DNA from: an uncultured Lachnospiraceae bacterium
GTDB lineage: Bacteria > Bacillota > Clostridia > Lachnospirales > Lachnospiraceae
Assembly (NCBI GenBank): GCA_910585065.1
Contig: CAJUCG010000178.1
Location: 1-7,321 of the forward strand
Reading direction: 5' to 3'
Length of the DNA stretch: 7,321 bases
Part shown: piece by piece, positions 5,637 through 7,321 of the stretch
How positions within the stretch are numbered: position 1 is the stretch's first letter
Layout of the letters: each line of letters opens with the position of its first letter
Program-made: the position numbers and the translations under genes
Notes under the pieces: model-generated
What the model was told of the DNA's origin: nothing
What the model saw: only the letters and a program-made list of their open reading frames with translations
The model's database searches: none

Positions 5637-7292
5637 TTAATCTTCCGTTCCAAATTCTTCCAAATTTTCTTCAACTACCTGCACCTGTAAGCTCTGTCTT
5701 CTGCGCACAGCAATATCACTGTCAAGATATTCGTCGTAAGTCGTAATCTTGTCTACCAGACCCTCCGGTGTAATCTCCATAATTCGGTTGGCGATCGTCT
5801 GAATAAACTGATGATCAAGAGAGGTAAATAACAGTACACCCGAAAACTTGATCAGACCATTATTTAACGCCGTGATTGATTCCATATCCAAATGGTTGGT
5901 CGGCTCATCCATAATCAGCACATTTGCTCCCATAATCATCATTTTCGAGAGCATAACGCGCACGCGCTCACCTCCGGAAAGCACATTGACCTTCTTTGTG
6001 CCCTCCTCACCGGCAAAAAGCATTCTGCCCATAAAACCGCGCACATAGGTGATATCCTTCTCCGGCGAATACGGCATCAGCCAGTCCACAATTGTGTCCT
6101 CGCAGGAAAATTCCCTGGTATTATCCTTAGGGAAATATGCCTGAGAGGTGGTAACACCCCATTTGTACTCGCCTGAATCCGGCTCCATCTCCCCCGCCAA
6201 AATCTTAAACAGCGTTGTGCTGGCAAGAGTATTGGCACCAACAAATGCCACTTTGTCCCCCTTGTTTAAAATAAAGGAAATGTCGTCAAGCACTTTTACG
6301 CCGTCGATCGTCTTAGAAAGATTCTTTACGGTCAAGACCTCATTGCCAATCTCTCTGGCTGGGCGAAAATCAATATATGGGTATTTGCGCGAGGAAGGCT
6401 TGATTTCGTCAAGCTCAATCTTTTCAAGTGCCCGCTTTCTGGAGGTCGCCTGTTTTGATTTCGAGGCGTTTGCCGAGAATCGCTGAATAAACTCCTGCAG
6501 TTCCTTAATCTTTTCTTCCTTCTTCTTGTTCGCCTCCTTCATCTGCTTGATCATTAGCTGACTCGACTCGTACCAAAAATCATAATTTCCGGCATAGAGC
6601 TGGATTTTTGAGTAATCGATATCTGCGATCTGCGTGCAGACCTTATTTAGGAAATAGCGATCGTGGGACACCACAATAACTGTATTATCAAAATTGATTA
6701 AAAACTCTTCCAGCCACCGGATGGCCTCTAGGTCTAAGTGGTTGGTCGGCTCGTCCAAAAGCAAAATATCCGGGTTGCCAAAGAGTGCCTGCGCAAGCAG
6801 CACCTTGACTTTCTGGCTGCCAGAAAGCTCCGCCATCTGCCTTGTGTGCAGTTCCGTTTCAATTCCAAGACCATTTAGGAGAGTCGCCGCGTCCGACTCC
6901 GCTTCCCAGCCATTTAGATTTGCAAATTCTGCTTCAAGTTCACTTGCCCGGATGCCATCTTCCTCCGTAAAATCCTCCTTCGCGTAAATCGCATCCTTCT
7001 CCCGCATAATCTCATACAGACGCGCATTTCCCATAATCACTGTGGCAAGCACATCGTATGCATCATACTTAAAGTGATCCTGCTGTAAAAATGAGAGACG
7101 CTGTCCCGGTGTAATAATGATCTCTCCCTTGCTCGGCTCAATCTGCCCGGACAAAATTTTTAAGAAAGTCGATTTTCCCGCGCCGTTCGCACCGATCAGA
7201 CCGTAACAATTTCCCTCGGTAAATTTAATATTGACATCTTCAAATAATGCCCTTTTCCCAATTCTTAATGTAACATTGCTCGCTTGAATCAT
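5637..7292 (-). CDS. ykpA: ABC-F family ATPase, YkpA/YbiT type (ribosome-associated)
   Basis: A soluble 551-residue protein with two ABC ATPase domains and no membrane segments. It closely resembles what I recall of B. subtilis YkpA over its whole length. ABC-F proteins act on the ribosome near the E and P sites; the role of this subgroup is not settled. Domain 1: Walker A GANGAGKST (34-42), signature LSGSQ (156-160), Walker B LLLDEP (177-182), switch H210. A charged linker (about 250-300) includes SANASKSKQATSRKR, the segment expected to meet P-site tRNA. Domain 2: degenerate Walker A GANTLASTT (352-360), which I recall is also degenerate in YkpA, signature LSGGE (438-442), Walker B with D462 and E463, and Leu at 492 where the H-switch histidine is expected. 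The C-terminus is short and acidic. A weak GAAAGG lies about 12 nt before the ATG. The same-strand GH13 start is about 105 nt downstream. Confidence 0.95.
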   Translation of the reverse strand: MIQASNVTLRIGKRALFEDVNIKFTEGNCYGLIGANGAGKSTFLKILSGQIEPSKGEIIITPGQRLSFLQQDHFKYDAYDVLATVIMGNARLYEIMREKDAIYAKEDFTEEDGIRASELEAEFANLNGWEAESDAATLLNGLGIETELHTRQMAELSGSQKVKVLLAQALFGNPDILLLDEPTNHLDLEAIRWLEEFLINFDNTVIVVSHDRYFLNKVCTQIADIDYSKIQLYAGNYDFWYESSQLMIKQMKEANKKKEEKIKELQEFIQRFSANASKSKQATSRKRALEKIELDEIKPSSRKYPYIDFRPAREIGNEVLTVKNLSKTIDGVKVLDDISFILNKGDKVAFVGANTLASTTLFKILAGEMEPDSGEYKWGVTTSQAYFPKDNTREFSCEDTIVDWLMPYSPEKDITYVRGFMGRMLFAGEEGTKKVNVLSGGERVRVMLSKMMIMGANVLIMDEPTNHLDMESITALNNGLIKFSGVLLFTSLDHQFIQTIANRIMEITPEGLVDKITTYDEYLDSDIAVRRRQSLQVQVVEENLEEFGTED

Positions 7293-7321
7293 AATTATAC
7301 TTAACCTTTCTTTTACAGTTA

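Noticed and set aside
7293..7302. TATAAT-like hexamer directly before the ABC-F start codon as a promoter
   Set aside because: Transcription from it would begin inside the coding sequence, and no good -35 is visible before the window ends. Probably chance in AT-rich leader DNA.

Overview
The window looks like chromosomal DNA of a low-to-moderate G+C Clostridia, most likely Lachnospiraceae or a close relative. The grounds are strong AGGAGG-type ribosome binding sites, a CIRCE element, a clostridial-type HtpG with long acidic insertions, a YkpA-type ABC-F protein, a GlgX-like GH13 protein, and a 165-residue protein resembling DUF5721, a family I associate with Lachnospiraceae. This placement rests on protein resemblance recalled from memory; no search was run. 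I see no phage, insertion sequence, CRISPR, tRNA or rRNA.

Layout. Five of the six genes are on the minus strand, so transcription mostly runs from high to low coordinates. From the right: an ABC-F ATPase (7292-5637); a GlgX/isoamylase-like GH13 protein (5531-3459, start revised inward from a longer ORF); and a TraX-family membrane protein (3462-2731) whose start codon overlaps the GH13 stop codon in an ATGA junction. A repeat-like imperfect hairpin (about 2630-2703) lies between the convergent ends of the TraX gene and a small plus-strand gene for a cysteine-rich protein (2401-2607). That small gene is divergent from the DUF5721-like gene (2198-1701), and the shared upstream region holds a perfect 18-bp palindrome (2322-2339). 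Last comes the N-terminal 505 codons of htpG (Hsp90), starting at 1517 and running off the left edge, with a well-formed sigma-A promoter and a perfect CIRCE operator.

How the genes may work together. The htpG unit is self-contained and its sequence predicts HrcA heat-shock repression. The GH13 and TraX-family genes are almost certainly co-translated. The most unusual object is the GH13 protein: it keeps much of the debranching-enzyme fold, but all three catalytic acids are replaced (Asp to Asn, Glu to Thr, Asp to Asn) and the loop after conserved region I is missing. It is therefore probably a pseudoenzyme, in an intact reading frame and coupled to an integral-membrane acyltransferase-like protein. 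That pair is the best candidate here for an undescribed system. The cysteine-rich and DUF5721-like genes are uncharacterised and may share control through the palindrome.
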